From: Bradyrhizobium sp. NAS96.2
Lineage (GTDB): Bacteria; Pseudomonadota; Alphaproteobacteria; Rhizobiales; Xanthobacteraceae
Reading direction: 5' to 3'
Length of the DNA: 60,649 nucleotides
NCBI RefSeq assembly: GCF_001908235.1
Contig: NZ_LGHK01000020.1
Coordinates: 1 to 60,649 of the forward strand
Shown here piece by piece: positions 42,190 to 51,069 of this stretch (its first letter is position 1; each line of letters begins with the position of its first letter). The notes below the pieces were generated by a model, which was given only the letters and a program-made list of their open reading frames with translations, had not been told where the DNA came from and did no database searches. A program made the translations under genes and the position numbers.

Positions 42190-43290
42190 TCAGGCCGGCG
42201 AATGTTTCGCGAGTGCCGCCGCGATCCTCTCCAATGCGGCGTTCCTCCGCCGCATTTCAACGAGTTCCTGTTCGCCAATTTCGACCGCCGCCCCGGGCCG
42301 CCCCCGCGCGGACGCGCTCCTTCGGAGATTAGGCCAGACCCCGACCACCACACACATCATAAAAATAGTAAGCATAAGGGTCCATGGGAGCACCTGACTA
42401 TAGTCGGCGATCGAGCGGCCGAGGTCACCCTTGGATAGGTACGCAACGGCGCGACGGCCATAGGGGTCCCTATCTTGCGGATCGAGCGCGATTGTCTGAC
42501 TGTAGTCTGCGATCGCGCGGTCAAAGTCCTTCTTGATCTGGTAGGCGTACCCGCGGTTGAGGTAGGCGTCCCTATATCTCGGAAAGAGCGCGATCGCCTG
42601 ACTACAGTCGCCGATGACGCGATCGACGTCCCCCTTGTCCCTGTACGCGAGGGCGCGGTTGTAGTAGGCGATAGCAGATTTCGGATTAAGCGCGATCACC
42701 TGATCGTAATCGGCAATGGCGCGATCGGGATCGCCTTTGGCCAGGTACGCGTTTCCTCGGTTGACGAGTGTAACCTTGTTGTTCGCATCGAGCCGAATAC
42801 TCTCGCTAAAGTCCGCGATGGCATGGTCGTAGTCACCCTTGGCTTGGTAGGCGTTGCCGCGCGCCTGGTATCCGACCGCCTTTCCATGGTCCGACAGACC
42901 GCTTTCGAACGCCTGGTTGGCGTCCACTATCGCGCTGTCGTAGTCGTGTCGTTCATTGTAGATATTCGCCCGGTTGAGCAGTGAGCTAACGGCCTTCGGG
43001 TCCACCCGGATCGCCTCGGTGTAATCCTCGAAGGCGCGGTCGACGCGATCAGCGGCGCTTGTCCATGACCAAGTGTAGCCACGGTGATGATACAGGTCGG
43101 ATAGGTCCCGGCCCTCATACTCGCCGCTTTCGATCGCGCGTGTGCAGGGGGCGATGGCCGCAGCAGCGGTTTCTCTCGAGGTCTTCAAACACTCCTGTCG
43201 ATCATCGGCTGCGGCCGGCTGGCTGACAGCGGCAACTGCTGCGAATACCAGAGCAACCGTCCAGACATGCGCGGAAATCCCCGAGCGCAT
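42190..43290 (-). CDS. Exported TPR protein with C-terminal membrane anchor
   Basis: 366 aa. A signal peptide spans about 1-28, followed by seven tetratricopeptide repeats (NRGNAYLAKGDPDRAIADY style) at about 66-300. The seventh repeat breaks off after SIADYSQ and continues into a transmembrane helix (VLPWTLMLTIFMMCVVVGVW) and a tail EIGEQELVEMRRRNAALERI. That tail is homologous to the end of the small protein encoded just upstream. ATG 43290 follows GGGAGGAAGG. Base composition here is less GC-rich than in neighbours. TPRs mediate protein contacts; partners unknown. Confidence 0.85.
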   Translation of the reverse strand: MRSGISAHVWTVALVFAAVAAVSQPAAADDRQECLKTSRETAAAAIAPCTRAIESGEYEGRDLSDLYHHRGYTWSWTSAADRVDRAFEDYTEAIRVDPKAVSSLLNRANIYNERHDYDSAIVDANQAFESGLSDHGKAVGYQARGNAYQAKGDYDHAIADFSESIRLDANNKVTLVNRGNAYLAKGDPDRAIADYDQVIALNPKSAIAYYNRALAYRDKGDVDRVIGDCSQAIALFPRYRDAYLNRGYAYQIKKDFDRAIADYSQTIALDPQDRDPYGRRAVAYLSKGDLGRSIADYSQVLPWTLMLTIFMMCVVVGVWPNLRRSASARGRPGAAVEIGEQELVEMRRRNAALERIAAALAKHSPA

Positions 43291-43322
43291 ACCCTTCCTC
43301 CCGCGATCCACCACTGTTCGAG

Positions 43323-43535
43323 CTAACCCGGCGACCGCTTTTCCAACGCCTCCGCGACCCTCTCCAAGACGACGTTCGTGCGCCGCATTTCGGCGACCTG
43401 TTGCTCGGAAATCTCAATCAGCAACCGCCCGCGCCTTGCGCCGCCGCGGAGATACAGCAGATACCCCGCGAAAAACACCACAACGAGAATAAACGGGGTC
43501 CATGAGACCAAAATTGTAAACCAATCAGGCTTCAT
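43323..43535 (-). CDS. Small membrane protein sharing its tail with the TPR protein
   Basis: 70 aa. One transmembrane helix at about 7-29 is followed by GGARRGRLL and the tail EISEQQVAEMRRTNVVLERV, closely matching the TPR protein's tail EIGEQELVEMRRRNAALERI. ATG 43535 follows GGAGG with good spacing. It precedes the TPR gene by 32 bp, so both are likely co-transcribed. Its tail is predicted to be helical and could be an interaction element. No known family recognised. Confidence 0.75.
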   Translation of the reverse strand: MKPDWFTILVSWTPFILVVVFFAGYLLYLRGGARRGRLLIEISEQQVAEMRRTNVVLERVAEALEKRSPG

Positions 43536-43832
43536 CCACGGACCTCCGTCGCAAATTGATTATCGCCCGATCCTGAACTGCGAACATCTTGTGCAATTTT
43601 ACAGGTAGAATATCGGCAAATCTTGCAGCCTTACGTTGCGAGAGTCAACGCGGCGTCATCGATCTGGAGGTCGCTATTCGGGTTGAGGGGCGCGGTCTCT
43701 CGACAGACGCGAACCCTTGGAGACGACCCCTTACCCGGATGTCCCGTTGACGCGCGACATCCGGCCTCTCCCACAAGGGGAAAGGCAAAGCCGAGCAAGC
43801 TGCCAAGATAGAGCTGAGCGCTCCGAACCGCC

Positions 43833-45143
43833 TTACGTCGACGACACTGCGCCCCTGATCGTGTCCGCCGGCTGCGTTTCCCCCGTCAGCCGCGCGCGCT
43901 CGGTGTTCGGCCACAGCAGCAACAGCCCGAGCAGGCCGGATCCCGCCATGATCGCGGCGTTGATGGTGAAGCCGGACATGTAGCCCGCCATCGGCGTGGC
44001 CGCGTGCTGGATCACACTGCCCATCACCGTCGGCGCCAGGATACCCGAGATCGTGTACAGCGCGCCGTAGATCGCGATGATCGCGCCGCGCTGCGACACC
44101 GGCGTGAACTCGCCGAGCATCGGCGGGCACACCACATAGATCGAGCCGCACAGGCCGGAGCCGATCACCAGCAACGCGATCATCAGCCCGCCCGGCGGCG
44201 CGTAGGGCAACGTCGCGAGAATGGCGCCCCCGATGATCAGCGGCACCGAGCCGAGCACGCCGCGCGCGCCGCGGGTGGTGAAACCGCGCGCCAGCATCAA
44301 CTGCGAGATCCAGCCGGTCAGGATCACGATCGTCGCGCCGAAGATCCAGGGCAGGATCGAGACGAAGCCGGCCTGCTGCTGCGAGAAGCCGAGCCCCTCG
44401 ATGATGAATGAGGTGAACCAGGTGAGACCGAGCGACAGCGCCCAATAGGCGCCGAAGGTCGCAATCACACAGCCGATGAAGGTGCGCGACGTCAGCAGCT
44501 TCCAGTAGGGAATCCGCGGCTCGTCGGCGACGACAGCGGTCGTCGACACAAGTGGCCCTTCCTTGCCGAGCGCGAACCAGGCGACGGTCCAGAGCAGGCC
44601 GACGATGCCGAGCGCGCCAAAGGCATGATGCCAGCTGTGATTGACGATGATCCAGTTCAGCGCGGGCACCGCAAGGATCACGCCGAAGGCCGAGCCCTGC
44701 GACAGGACCGCGGTCGGTAGCGTGCGCTTCTCGTCCGGAAACCACTTGTAGATCGCGTGCGCGGCGACCGAGAAGGCCGGCCCCTCGCCGGCGCCGAGGA
44801 TGATGCGGCAGATCGTGAGCGTCGTGAGGCTGACGGTGCCGATCATCGGAAATTGCGCCAGCGACCAGATCACCGCCAGGACCAGCAGCACCCAACGCGT
44901 ATCAACGCGGTTGACGATGAACCCGACCACGATCGCCGAGATCGAGAACAGATAGAAGAAGGCCGAGCCAAGATCGCCGAACTGCTCCGGGGTGAGGCCC
45001 ATCTCCTTCCTGATCGGCACGCCGGCCAGCCCGACCACGATCTTGTCCGCAAAGTTCACCACCATGAACAGGAAAAGGAGGAAGGTGATGGTCCAGGCGC
45101 CCTTGGGCGTCGACATCCCCTTGGGCGTCGGTTGCGTCGTCAT
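43833..45143 (-). CDS. MFS transporter (ACS/NarK-like branch)
   Basis: 436 aa with about twelve transmembrane helices. The loop 2-3 motif is degenerate (FIVNRVDTRWVLL). RIILGAGEGPAFSVAAHAIY at about 113-132 is characteristic of the anion:cation symporter branch, which takes up organic anions such as hexuronates, phthalate or tartrate. ATG 45143 has GGGGAG seven bases upstream. The gene is divergent from the exported methyltransferase-like gene. Substrate unknown. Confidence 0.85.
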   Translation of the reverse strand: MTTQPTPKGMSTPKGAWTITFLLFLFMVVNFADKIVVGLAGVPIRKEMGLTPEQFGDLGSAFFYLFSISAIVVGFIVNRVDTRWVLLVLAVIWSLAQFPMIGTVSLTTLTICRIILGAGEGPAFSVAAHAIYKWFPDEKRTLPTAVLSQGSAFGVILAVPALNWIIVNHSWHHAFGALGIVGLLWTVAWFALGKEGPLVSTTAVVADEPRIPYWKLLTSRTFIGCVIATFGAYWALSLGLTWFTSFIIEGLGFSQQQAGFVSILPWIFGATIVILTGWISQLMLARGFTTRGARGVLGSVPLIIGGAILATLPYAPPGGLMIALLVIGSGLCGSIYVVCPPMLGEFTPVSQRGAIIAIYGALYTISGILAPTVMGSVIQHAATPMAGYMSGFTINAAIMAGSGLLGLLLLWPNTERARLTGETQPADTIRGAVSST

Positions 45144-45370
45144 GTCTGGCTCCCCGTCGTTTCGTTTTTTTGGCTTCGTAAAATCGGCCCCAATTGGCGA
45201 TGCTAGCCACGCCTCGCCGCGCAACGCAACACCGCATTTCCTCGGGGCCCGACAACCAAGAGCGCCTCTGGCGGCCGATCACGATCGCGTCGTCGCCGCC
45301 GTTGAAGCGGTGAACTGTCATGTCTCCCCTGCTATGTTCGGGCCAACGAAAAGCCAAGGTTATCGAACGC

Positions 45371-46144
45371 ATGGGTTATTTCATGAACAGATCGATCCTA
45401 CGCGCGGCCGGCTGTATGGCATTGGTGTCCGCCACGCTGCTCGCCATGCCCGCTGTCCGCGCCGAAGATGCCACCAGTCCCGACTACGCCGCGATCGTCG
45501 CCGCACCCGATCGCAGCGATGCGGATCGCCAGGTCGATCAGCGCCGCCAGCCGGCCAAGATGCTCGCCTTTGCCGGCGTCAAGCCCGGCATGACCATCCT
45601 CGACATGGCAGCGAGTGCCGGCTACAGCACCGAACTCTTGGCGCGCACCGTCGCCCCCTCGGGCAAGGTCTACGCGCAGGATTCGGCGACCGTGCTCGAG
45701 CGCTTCGTCAAGGACAAGTTCGACACCCGCGCGAAGTCGCCCGCGATGAAGAACGTGATCCACGTGGTGCGCGACTATGACGACCCGATCCCGCCCGAGG
45801 TCAAGGACCTCGACATGATCACCTTCTTCTTTTTCTATCACGACATCAGCTATCTGCCGGTCGATCGCGCCGCGATGAACAAGAAGATGTTCGCCGCACT
45901 GAAGCCGGGCGGCTTCCTCGTCATCGCGGACCACTCGGCCAAGCCGGGCGACGGCACCAATGTTGCCAAGACACTGCACCGGATCGAGGAGAGCACCTTG
46001 AAGCAGGAGATCGAGGCGGCCGGCTTCAAGCTGGTGGCCGAGGGCGATTTCCTGCATCATGCGGAGGACCCGAAGGACATTCCCGTCTTCAAGGCCCCGG
46101 TGCCGATCGACGAGTTCGTCCTGAAATACCAGAAGCCGCAATGA
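45371..46144 (+). CDS. Exported SAM-methyltransferase-fold protein
   Basis: 257 aa. A signal peptide at about 1-31 (cleavage after VRA) precedes a class I methyltransferase fold: motif I LDMAASAGYSTELLA at about 77-91, a 'D(x)ITFFFFYHD' segment, and the late strands KPGGFLVIADHSAKPG. Similar exported methyltransferase-like proteins occur in alphaproteobacteria and are of unknown role. ATG 45371 and ATG 45383 are both possible. It lies 36 bp upstream of the ABC genes, probably in one transcript. Confidence 0.8.
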   Translation: MGYFMNRSILRAAGCMALVSATLLAMPAVRAEDATSPDYAAIVAAPDRSDADRQVDQRRQPAKMLAFAGVKPGMTILDMAASAGYSTELLARTVAPSGKVYAQDSATVLERFVKDKFDTRAKSPAMKNVIHVVRDYDDPIPPEVKDLDMITFFFFYHDISYLPVDRAAMNKKMFAALKPGGFLVIADHSAKPGDGTNVAKTLHRIEESTLKQEIEAAGFKLVAEGDFLHHAEDPKDIPVFKAPVPIDEFVLKYQKPQ

Positions 46145-46180
46145 GGCACCGCCATCGCTGCACCTGACCAGACCGCCGCG

Positions 46181-46834
46181 GTGCTTCGCGTCACCGGCCT
46201 GACCAAGAGTTACCGCTCTGCCGGGGAAGACGTCGCGGTGCTGCGCGGCGTCGATCTTGCCGTTGCAACCGGCGAGAGCGTCGCGCTGACGGGCGAATCC
46301 GGCAGCGGCAAGAGCACGCTGCTGCATCTGATCGCAGGGTTGGATGCCGCCGACGGCGGCGAGATCGCCCTCGCCGATATCAACGTCTCCGGGCTCAACG
46401 ACGCGGGCCGCGCCGAATTGCGCCGCGACCGGCTCGGCCTCGTCTTCCAGCAGTTCAATTTGATCCCGAGTCTGTCCGTCGCGGACAATCTCGTCTTCCA
46501 GTCGCGCATCGCCGGCCGCCACGATGCCGCCTGGCATGACGAACTGGTCGAGCGTCTCGGCTTGAAAAACCTGCTCAGGCGCTATCCCGAGCAGTTGTCC
46601 GGCGGCCAGCAGCAGCGCGTCGCGATCGGCCGCGCGCTGGCGCCGAAGCCGCTGTTGCTGCTCGCCGACGAGCCGACCGGCAATCTCGACGAGGACACCG
46701 CCGACGAGGTGCTGCATCTCGCGCGCGATCTGGTTGTTCGCACCGGCTGCGGCTTCCTGATGGTCACCCACAGCGCGCGGCTCGCTGCGACGCTCGACCG
46801 CCAGGTCAACCTGCATGCTGGAGTCATTGCGTGA
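46181..46834 (+). CDS. ABC transporter ATPase (LolD/MacB type)
   Basis: 217 aa. Walker A GESGSGKST is at 38-46, the signature LSGGQ at 139-143, and Walker B LLADEP at about 160-165; QQFNLIPSLSV at about 90-100 is typical of the LolD/MacB group. The start is probably GTG 46181. Together with the overlapping permease it forms a type VII-like mechanotransmission ABC system. The 4-bp overlap GTGA with the permease gene indicates coupled translation. Confidence 0.9.
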   Translation: MLRVTGLTKSYRSAGEDVAVLRGVDLAVATGESVALTGESGSGKSTLLHLIAGLDAADGGEIALADINVSGLNDAGRAELRRDRLGLVFQQFNLIPSLSVADNLVFQSRIAGRHDAAWHDELVERLGLKNLLRRYPEQLSGGQQQRVAIGRALAPKPLLLLADEPTGNLDEDTADEVLHLARDLVVRTGCGFLMVTHSARLAATLDRQVNLHAGVIA

Positions 46835-49290
46835 GGCGCCCACTGTGGATCCTCGCCGTGCTGCTCAGCCACTGGCGGCGGCATCCGATGCAGCTCGCGA
46901 CGCTGCTGATCGGGCTGATCTCGGCGACCGCGCTGTGGAGCGGCGTGCAGGCGCTGAACCAGCAGGCCCGCATCGCCTATGACCGCGCCGCCGCGACCTT
47001 CGGCGGCTCACGCACCGCCATGCTGGTGAGCAAAGACAGCGCCACCTTTCCGCAACAGCTGTTCGTCGATCTGCGCCGCGCCGGCTGGCCGGTGTCGCCG
47101 ATGCTGGAGGGCCGCGTCCAGATCGACGGCCGCAGCTTCCGCCTGCTCGGCGTCGAGCCGGTGACGCTGCCCTCCGAGGTCGGCAATGCGCCGGCGGTCG
47201 GGCGCGGCAGCCTGCAAGCTTTCGTCACGCCGCCCGGCGAAATGCTGGTGGCGGGCGAGACGCTGCGCGATCTCGGCCTCAAGGAAGGCGACCGACCGCA
47301 AGCCAACGGCACGAGCCTGCCGCCGCTGCGCGTGCAGGCGGAGCTCGCGCCCGGCGCGCTGGTGGTCGATATCGGCATCGCGCAGGACATTTTGAAAATG
47401 CCCGGCCAGGTGTCGCGCCTCTTGGTCGGAAAATCTAAGGCGCCGCATGCCACGCTCGAAAGCGTGGCGGGTGACAAGCTGCGTCTGGTCGAGCCGAGCG
47501 CGGAGAGCGATCTCGAACGCCTCACCGACAGTTTCCATCTCAACCTCACCGCGTTCGGCCTGCTGTCGTTCTTCGTCGGCCTGTTCATCGTCAACTCCGC
47601 GATCGGCCTCGCCTTCGAGCAGCGGCTGCCGATGCTGCGGACGCTGCGCGCCTGCGGCGTCTCGGCGCGGATGCTCAACACGGTGCTTGTCGTCGAGCTG
47701 GTGTCGCTGGCGCTGGTCGCCGGCCTGATCGGCCTGGTCTGCGGTTACTTCATCGCGGCAGCCTTGCTGCCCGATGTCGCGGCGTCGCTGCGCGGGCTCT
47801 ATGGCGCGCAGATTCCCGGACAGCTTTCACTGAAGCCCGTCTGGTGGTTTGCCGGCATCGCCATCAGCATTCTCGGCGCGCTGGCCGCCGCGGCCGCCAG
47901 CCTTGCCAAGGCGATCCGGATGCCGGTGCTGGCAACGGCGCAGCCGCAGGCCTGGCAGCAGGCGCAGCGGCGCTGGCTGATCTTCCAGAGTGCGGCCGCG
48001 CTCGCGGTGTTCGCGGTCGCAGCAGTGCTCATCCAGTTCGGCGATTCCCTGATCGCGGGCTTTGCCGTGCTGGCCGCATTGATGCTCGGCGCGGCATTGA
48101 TCCTGCCGATGGTGCTGCAGATCGCGCTCGCGTTCGGCCAGCGCAGCGCGCGAGCACCGGTCGGCATCTGGTTCTGGGCCGACAGCCGCCAGCAATTGTC
48201 CGGCCTGTCGCTGGCGCTGATGGCGCTGCTGCTCGCGCTCGCGGTCAATGTCGGCGTCGGCACCATGGTGGAGAGCTTCAGCCGCACCTTCCTGGTCTGG
48301 CTCGACGGCCGCCTCGCCGCCGACGTCTATGTCAGCGCCGCCAGCGATCAGCAGGCCAAGCAGATCAAGGCCTGGCTGCGCGACCGGCCGGAGGTTGAGG
48401 CGATCCTGCCCGGCGGCCGCGCCGACACCCAGCTCGGCGGCGCGCCGATCGAGGTGCTCGGCCTGCCCGACCACGCCACCTATCGCGACAACTGGCCGTT
48501 GCTGGAAAGCACGGCGAATGCCTGGGTCAGGCTGCGGCCGGGCGACGCGTGCCTGATCAGCGAGCAGCTGTCGCGGCGGGTGAAGCTTGCGATCGGCGAT
48601 CACATCGAGGTGCCCGCGCCGGGCGGCAACTGGCCGCTCGAGATCGTCGGCATCTATGCCGACTACGGCAACCCCAAGGGCCAGATCGCGGTCAACTTCG
48701 CCGCGCTGACACGCCACTTCCCGCAGACGCCGCTGACCCGGATCGGGCTCCGCGTCGCGCCGGACAAGATCGCACCGCTGATCGCGGCGTTGCAAGCGAC
48801 GTTCGGCCTCGACGACCGCAACGTCGCCGACCAGGCGACGATGAAGCGGGAATCGAAGCGCGTGTTCAACCGCACCTTCTCGGTGACCGCGGCGCTCAAC
48901 GCCTTCACGCTCGGCGTCGCCGGCATCGCGCTGTTGACCAGCCTGCTGACGCTGGCCAATTCGCGGCTGCCGCAACTGGCGCCGCTATGGGCGATCGGCC
49001 TGACGCGGCGGCGGCTCGCGGCGCTCGAACTCTTGAAGACCATGGCGGTGGCGCTGATCACGGCGCTGTTCGCGCTGCCGCTCGGCCTGCTGGTGGCGTG
49101 GTGCCTGCTTGCGATCGTCAATGTCAAGGCGTTCGGCTGGCGGCTGCCGTTCCACGTCTTCCCGCTGCAATTGATCGAGCTGCTCGCGGTGGCGATGGCC
49201 GCAGCGCTCTGTGCCGCGGCGCTGCCGGTTGCTAGACTGGCCCGCATGCAGCCGGCCACCCTGATCCGGACCTTCGTCAATGAGCGCTAG
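46831..49290 (+). CDS. FtsX-like ABC permease, duplicated (eight-helix) type
   Basis: 819 aa, roughly twice the length of a LolC or MacB permease half. Two FtsX-type core regions are visible: SFHLNLTAFGLLSFFVGLFI at about 228-247 with following helices, and another near 690-800 (TRRRLAALELLKTMAVALIT). Large periplasmic loops lie between. An N-terminal helix is at about 18-40. These permeases move lipids or peptides across the periplasm or signal mechanically. It overlaps the ATPase gene by 4 bp and the lipocalin gene by 11 bp. Confidence 0.88.
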   Translation: MRRPLWILAVLLSHWRRHPMQLATLLIGLISATALWSGVQALNQQARIAYDRAAATFGGSRTAMLVSKDSATFPQQLFVDLRRAGWPVSPMLEGRVQIDGRSFRLLGVEPVTLPSEVGNAPAVGRGSLQAFVTPPGEMLVAGETLRDLGLKEGDRPQANGTSLPPLRVQAELAPGALVVDIGIAQDILKMPGQVSRLLVGKSKAPHATLESVAGDKLRLVEPSAESDLERLTDSFHLNLTAFGLLSFFVGLFIVNSAIGLAFEQRLPMLRTLRACGVSARMLNTVLVVELVSLALVAGLIGLVCGYFIAAALLPDVAASLRGLYGAQIPGQLSLKPVWWFAGIAISILGALAAAAASLAKAIRMPVLATAQPQAWQQAQRRWLIFQSAAALAVFAVAAVLIQFGDSLIAGFAVLAALMLGAALILPMVLQIALAFGQRSARAPVGIWFWADSRQQLSGLSLALMALLLALAVNVGVGTMVESFSRTFLVWLDGRLAADVYVSAASDQQAKQIKAWLRDRPEVEAILPGGRADTQLGGAPIEVLGLPDHATYRDNWPLLESTANAWVRLRPGDACLISEQLSRRVKLAIGDHIEVPAPGGNWPLEIVGIYADYGNPKGQIAVNFAALTRHFPQTPLTRIGLRVAPDKIAPLIAALQATFGLDDRNVADQATMKRESKRVFNRTFSVTAALNAFTLGVAGIALLTSLLTLANSRLPQLAPLWAIGLTRRRLAALELLKTMAVALITALFALPLGLLVAWCLLAIVNVKAFGWRLPFHVFPLQLIELLAVAMAAALCAAALPVARLARMQPATLIRTFVNER

Positions 49291-50365
49291 CGGCACCATC
49301 ACGCGGCGCGCCTTTGCCGGTGGCACATTGGCGCTCGCGCTGGGTGGCAAGACGTTCGCGCAGGGCTTTGCCGGGCTCGGCGAGAATGCCGAAGGCTTTG
49401 CCGCCGTCACGCCGGGCAAGCCGTTCGTCTTCCCGATCGATCACGGCCCACATCCGGAGTTCCGGATCGAATGGTGGTACGTCACCGCGAATTTGTCGGA
49501 TGCCGGCGGCGCGGCCTATGGCGCGCAATGGACGCTGTTCCGCCAGGCCATGAAGCCGGGCGGGCCCAGCGAAGGCTGGGCCAATCAGCAGGTGTGGATG
49601 GGCCACACCGCCGTCACCAGCGCGACCACGCATCGCTTCAGCGAGACGTTTGCGCGCGGCGGCGTCGGGCAGGCCGGTGTCGAGGCCACGCCGTTCCGGG
49701 CCTGGATCGACGCCTGGGAGATGCAGGGACTGAACGACTTCGATGCGCAACGCGTCGCGCCGCTCGAGTTGAAGGCCTCGGCCGCCGACTTCTCGACTGC
49801 GCTCCGGCTCGACGCCGATCGCGCGCTGGTGCTGCAGGGCGACCATGGCTACAGCCGCAAGTCGGATCGCGGACAGGCCTCCTATTACTACAGCCAGCCG
49901 TTCTACAAGGCGTCCGGCCGCGTCGTCATCGACGACAGGCCGGTCGACGTCACCGGCGTCGCCTGGATGGATCGCGAATGGAGCAGCCAGCCCTTGGCGG
50001 CGGATCAGACCGGCTGGGACTGGTTCTCGCTGCACCTGCCCGGCGACGAGAAGCTGATGCTGTACCGGCTGCGCCAGAAGGATGGCCGCGAAAACCTGTT
50101 CGGCAACTGGATCACGCCGGATGGCCGCTCGGCCGAGATCGCCGCCAGCGGCAACAGCATCACGCCGACGGCGATCACCGACATCGACGGCCGCAAGCTG
50201 CCGACCTCGTGGCGCGTCGCGCTGCCTGCGCGCGGCCTGGCGATCGAGACCGCGCCGCTCAATCCGAAGGCCTGGATGGGAACCAGTTTCCCCTATTGGG
50301 AAGGCCCGATCCGATTCACGGGCAGCCACGCCGGAATCGGCTATCTTGAGATGACGGGATACTAG
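49280..50365 (+). CDS. AttH/CrtC-like double-lipocalin protein, Tat-type signal
   Basis: 361 aa. The N-terminus ITRRAFAGGTLALALGG has a twin-arginine pattern (Arg9-Arg10). The mature protein has the AttH/CrtC pattern: PEFRIEWWYVTANL, WMGHTAV, then VTGVAWMDREWSSQPL at about 225-240 and a closing GxGYLEMTGY. Relatives include Agrobacterium AttH and hydroxyneurosporene synthase CrtC. Genes of this family accompany an ABC transporter of the LolD-FtsX type, as here. A lipid or hydrophobic ligand is likely; carotenoid hydration is unlikely, since no carotenoid genes are near. It overlaps the permease by 11 bp. Confidence 0.85.
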   Translation: MSASGTITRRAFAGGTLALALGGKTFAQGFAGLGENAEGFAAVTPGKPFVFPIDHGPHPEFRIEWWYVTANLSDAGGAAYGAQWTLFRQAMKPGGPSEGWANQQVWMGHTAVTSATTHRFSETFARGGVGQAGVEATPFRAWIDAWEMQGLNDFDAQRVAPLELKASAADFSTALRLDADRALVLQGDHGYSRKSDRGQASYYYSQPFYKASGRVVIDDRPVDVTGVAWMDREWSSQPLAADQTGWDWFSLHLPGDEKLMLYRLRQKDGRENLFGNWITPDGRSAEIAASGNSITPTAITDIDGRKLPTSWRVALPARGLAIETAPLNPKAWMGTSFPYWEGPIRFTGSHAGIGYLEMTGY

Positions 50366-50472
50366 GACGTCGACGGAAGATCGGCGCCGCCAAAATAGCC
50401 CTGCCTGTCACACCGCGCGGCGCCGCCGCGTCATGACATCGGGGGCCAGCAGAACAAGAGGACACGCCTGCC

Positions 50473-50862
50473 ATGTACCACTACACGGCCATCGTCACCT
50501 GCCTTGCCGTTGCGTTCTACTTCTTCACCTCGACGCAGGTCGCGCGCGCCCGCGTCGCCTATGGCGTCAAGCTGCCGGCGATTTCAGGCAATCCGGATTT
50601 CGAGCGGATCTTCCGCATCCAGATGAACACGCTGGAATGGATGCCGATCTTCCTGCCGTCGCTCTGGCTGTTCGCGATCTATGTCGGCGATGCCGCGGCG
50701 GCGGCGATCGGCGCGATCTGGGTGATCGGCCGCATCGTCTACTTCATCGGCTATCGCGAGGCGGTAGCGAAACGCAGCCCCGGCTTCGCCATCCAGGCGG
50801 TAGCCTCGATCGTCCTCTGGGTCGGCGCGATCGGCGGCGCGGTGTGGCGGCTGGCGCATTGA
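50473..50862 (+). CDS. MAPEG-family membrane protein
   Basis: 129 aa with four transmembrane helices. The family signature NPDFERIFRIQMNTLEWMPI (about 39-58) contains the ERxxRxQxNxxE pattern of microsomal glutathione S-transferases. In bacteria the role is usually glutathione-dependent detoxification or unknown. ATG 50473 follows AAGAGGACACG. It comes 107 bp after the lipocalin gene, so it could be part of the same unit; a palindromic repeat follows. Confidence 0.88.
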   Translation: MYHYTAIVTCLAVAFYFFTSTQVARARVAYGVKLPAISGNPDFERIFRIQMNTLEWMPIFLPSLWLFAIYVGDAAAAAIGAIWVIGRIVYFIGYREAVAKRSPGFAIQAVASIVLWVGAIGGAVWRLAH

Positions 50863-50888
50863 AGGCGCGATCGCGCCACAACCACCGC

Positions 50889-51028
50889 CGTCGTCCTGGC
50901 GAAAGCCAGGACCATAACCACAGGGCCAAGTTTTGCGATGGCTGGGGCTCCGGCCTTTCGCAACAACCGAGTGCGGTGGTTATGGGTCCCTGCACCAGTG
51001 CGCAATTGCGCACAAGGCAGGGACGACA
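50889..51028. repeat. Long palindromic repeat (TCGTCC family), copy 2
   Basis: CGTCGTCCTGGCGAAAGCC and ATAACCAC on the left (50889-50921) pair with GTGGTTATGG (50976-50985) and GCAGGGACGAC (about 51017-51027) on the right. It is related to 33091-33240 and lies between convergent genes. Confidence 0.8.
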
Positions 51029-51069
51029 CCTGTGTTGTTCCACGAGCTGCGTGATACGTCAGCTCCGGG

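Noticed and set aside
49280..50365. Carotenoid 1,2-hydratase (CrtC) assignment
   Set aside because: Only the general lipocalin fold is shared; no carotenoid biosynthesis genes are near and the ABC context fits AttH-type proteins better.
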